A program made the translations under genes and the position numbers. 37,448 nucleotides of DNA from IMG/VR virus record IMGVR_UViG_3300035182_000144, positions 1 to 37,448 of that record; one strand, 5' to 3'. Positions 36,642 through 37,448 of the stretch are shown here, piece by piece. The stretch's first letter is position 1. Each line of letters starts with the position of its first letter. The stretch comes from a virus. The notes beneath the pieces are model-generated. The model was not told the origin of the DNA and did not search any database. It saw only the letters and a list, made by a program, of their open reading frames with translations.

Positions 36642-36849
36642 CGCTCGCCCCCGCTTTCTTCAGGTCGTCAGGCTTCAGTTTGCCCTTGGCCAGTTTGAGG
36701 ATCTCGGTGGCGTGGTCCAGCGTCGGCTGGGTCCGGCCATTCTTCCAGAGGGTCACTGCGCTAGGGTGTACGCCGAGACGTCGGGCGAGAGCCCGCGTCC
36801 CGTACGCCTTGATCCAGGCGCCGAATTTGCTGAGTGTTGGTTGGTCCAT
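36631..36849 (-). CDS. Small HTH (Cro/C1-like) regulator, second copy
   Basis: The 72-residue allele of the 384-599 gene. The HTH reads LARRLGVHPSAVTLWKNG, so the Lys of copy one is Asn here; other differences lie at the C-terminus (DDLKKAGASDER). A 3-base insertion adds one residue after the start (MDQPTL). GGAGG lies 5 bases before the ATG at 36849. It leads the early operon and overlaps the exonuclease start by 11 bases. Confidence 0.8.
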   Translation of the reverse strand: MDQPTLSKFGAWIKAYGTRALARRLGVHPSAVTLWKNGRTQPTLDHATEILKLAKGKLKPDDLKKAGASDER

Positions 36850-36897
36850 TCCTGCCTCCATGTTTGCGGCCAGTGTTGGCCGTTGGTCCATGCTCTC

Positions 36898-36925
36898 AGT
36901 TTATGCACCGTTGATTGTGGCGCAA
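36898..36925 (-). promoter_or_regulatory. Putative promoter of HTH-exonuclease operon, second copy
   Basis: TTGCGC (36920-36925) and TAAACT (36898-36903) with 16-base spacing are identical in sequence and position to copy one, although the spacer differs at several bases. That conservation in otherwise diverged DNA supports function. Confidence 0.55.
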
Positions 36926-36952
36926 CACTTTGTTTATCTCCGCTGCACACAT

Positions 36953-36968
36953 TGTGACCTTCATCACA
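36953..36968. promoter_or_regulatory. CRP/FNR-type palindrome, second copy
   Basis: TGTGA-CCTTCA-TCACA. Both arms match copy one while three of six spacer bases differ. The centre (36960.5) is again 57.5 bp from the start of the putative -10. Confidence 0.55.
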
Positions 36969-36980
36969 CAGACACGCGGA

Positions 36981-37015
36981 CACAAGAAAACGCCCGGCCC
37001 ACCATGAGCCGGGCG
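36981..37015 (-). terminator. Rho-independent terminator of the late operon, second copy
   Basis: The same 8-bp stem (36991-36998 with 37008-37015) and TTTTCTTGTG tail as copy one; only one loop base differs. It would end leftward transcription entering from a neighbouring phage unit beyond the right edge. Confidence 0.85.
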
Positions 37016-37075
37016 CCCACTCCACCCTCACCGCCGTGAGGAGCCGTCACGGCACGCGGGCGGGTGATGGCCTCA

Positions 37076-37448
37076 TCAGAACCGAATGCCGACCCGGATG
37101 AACCCGGCCAATGTGGTGCGGCCACCCGTCACCAGGGGTTCTCGCACTTGGTAGAGGTCGGCTCCAAGGCGGAGGAACCCGGCGTCCCGCTCGATCCAGG
37201 CGCCGAAGGTTCTGTCAGCAGGGTTCCAGCTTGGCCCGACTGCCCACTTCAGAACCCGCTGGGGCGCCGCCGCCTCCACCGGGATGTCCACCCCACCCAC
37301 GACCACGCCGTCAGGGCTGGATGCCACCACGCGGCGGGATTGGTCAGGCATCCTCACGAGGGTGAGATCCACACGGACGGGCGGGCACGGCCTATTTGGT
37401 TCCAAAGCAACGGACCCGGAAGGGGGAAGCGAAGCAGGAGGGACGGGC
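37076..37448 (-). CDS. Membrane-anchored lysis-cassette protein, second copy, N-terminus cut by window edge
   Basis: The C-terminal part of a second allele of the 826-1440 gene. It shares the motifs VRVDLTLVRMPDQSRRVVAS, GGVDIPVEAA, LKWAVGPSWNPADRTFGAWI and the final IRVGIRF. The N-terminal membrane segment lies beyond the right edge of the window. Its presence shows that sequence past the right edge continues into another lysis cassette. The reading frame is open to the edge with mostly silent differences from copy one. Confidence 0.8.
   Translation of the reverse strand, partial: PVPPASLPPSGSVALEPNRPCPPVRVDLTLVRMPDQSRRVVASSPDGVVVGGVDIPVEAAAPQRVLKWAVGPSWNPADRTFGAWIERDAGFLRLGADLYQVREPLVTGGRTTLAGFIRVGIRF

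Larger units (their letters stand above)
36248..37448. repeat. Right copy of diverged direct repeat (matches 1-1198)
   Basis: This is the partner of 1-1198, carrying the exonuclease 5' part, HTH gene, promoter, CRP-like site, terminator and part of the last lysis gene. The copies are not identical, so simple circular closure of a single clone does not explain them. Confidence 0.95.

Overview
The window is phage DNA: a GC-rich siphovirus-type genome (non-contractile tail, HK97-type head) in which every convincing gene lies on the minus strand. The host is probably Gram-negative, because the lysis cassette pairs holin-like and membrane-anchored spanin-like genes with a peptidoglycan enzyme. No host gene, tRNA, rRNA, integrase or CRISPR array was seen, so I do not name a host genus.

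Read leftward (5'->3' on the minus strand), the layout is as follows. The early recombination operon runs from about 36.85 to 33.8 kb: small HTH regulator, YqaJ/lambda-type exonuclease, probable annealing partner, winged-helix protein, RusA resolvase. The replication pair (initiator with a Gln-Asp repeat, DnaC-like loader) occupies 33.7-32.1 kb. A block of small accessory genes follows at 32.1-27.4 kb: pentapeptide-repeat protein, DUF4406-like protein, several tiny membrane proteins, MazG-like enzyme, HNH nuclease. Then come a ParB-methyltransferase, terS, terL and a portal-MuF fusion (27.4-21.7 kb), small virion proteins, prohead protease, major capsid and connectors (21.7-14 kb), tail genes including a frameshifted chaperone pair and a tape measure (14-10.2 kb), a GTA-like tail tip module (10.2-6.4 kb), receptor-binding genes with a tailspike (6.4-2.8 kb), and a lysis cassette (2.5-0.8 kb) ending in a rho-independent terminator. 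Most genes are coupled by 1- to 8-base stop/start overlaps.

The first 1198 bases are a diverged copy (about 92-93% identical by eye, with one 3-base indel) of the last 1201 bases. Each copy carries the exonuclease 5' part, the HTH gene, its promoter, the late terminator and the end of the last lysis gene. The window is therefore slightly more than one phage unit of about 36.25 kb. The mismatch between copies points to tandem related phages or a mixed-strain assembly rather than simple circular closure.

The most interesting regulatory signal is a perfect TGTGA-N6-TCACA palindrome, the consensus of CRP/FNR-family activators. It occurs three times, each about 57 bp upstream of a matching putative -10 element: before both copies of the HTH-exonuclease operon and before the accessory-gene operon at 31.7 kb. 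Other points of interest are an A10 slippage-prone run exactly at the portal/MuF junction, an L,D-transpeptidase-like lysin next to what looks like the stump of an older GH108 endolysin, a CCCC-TGA frameshift site in the tail chaperone, and three genes of 26-59 codons that are easy to miss.
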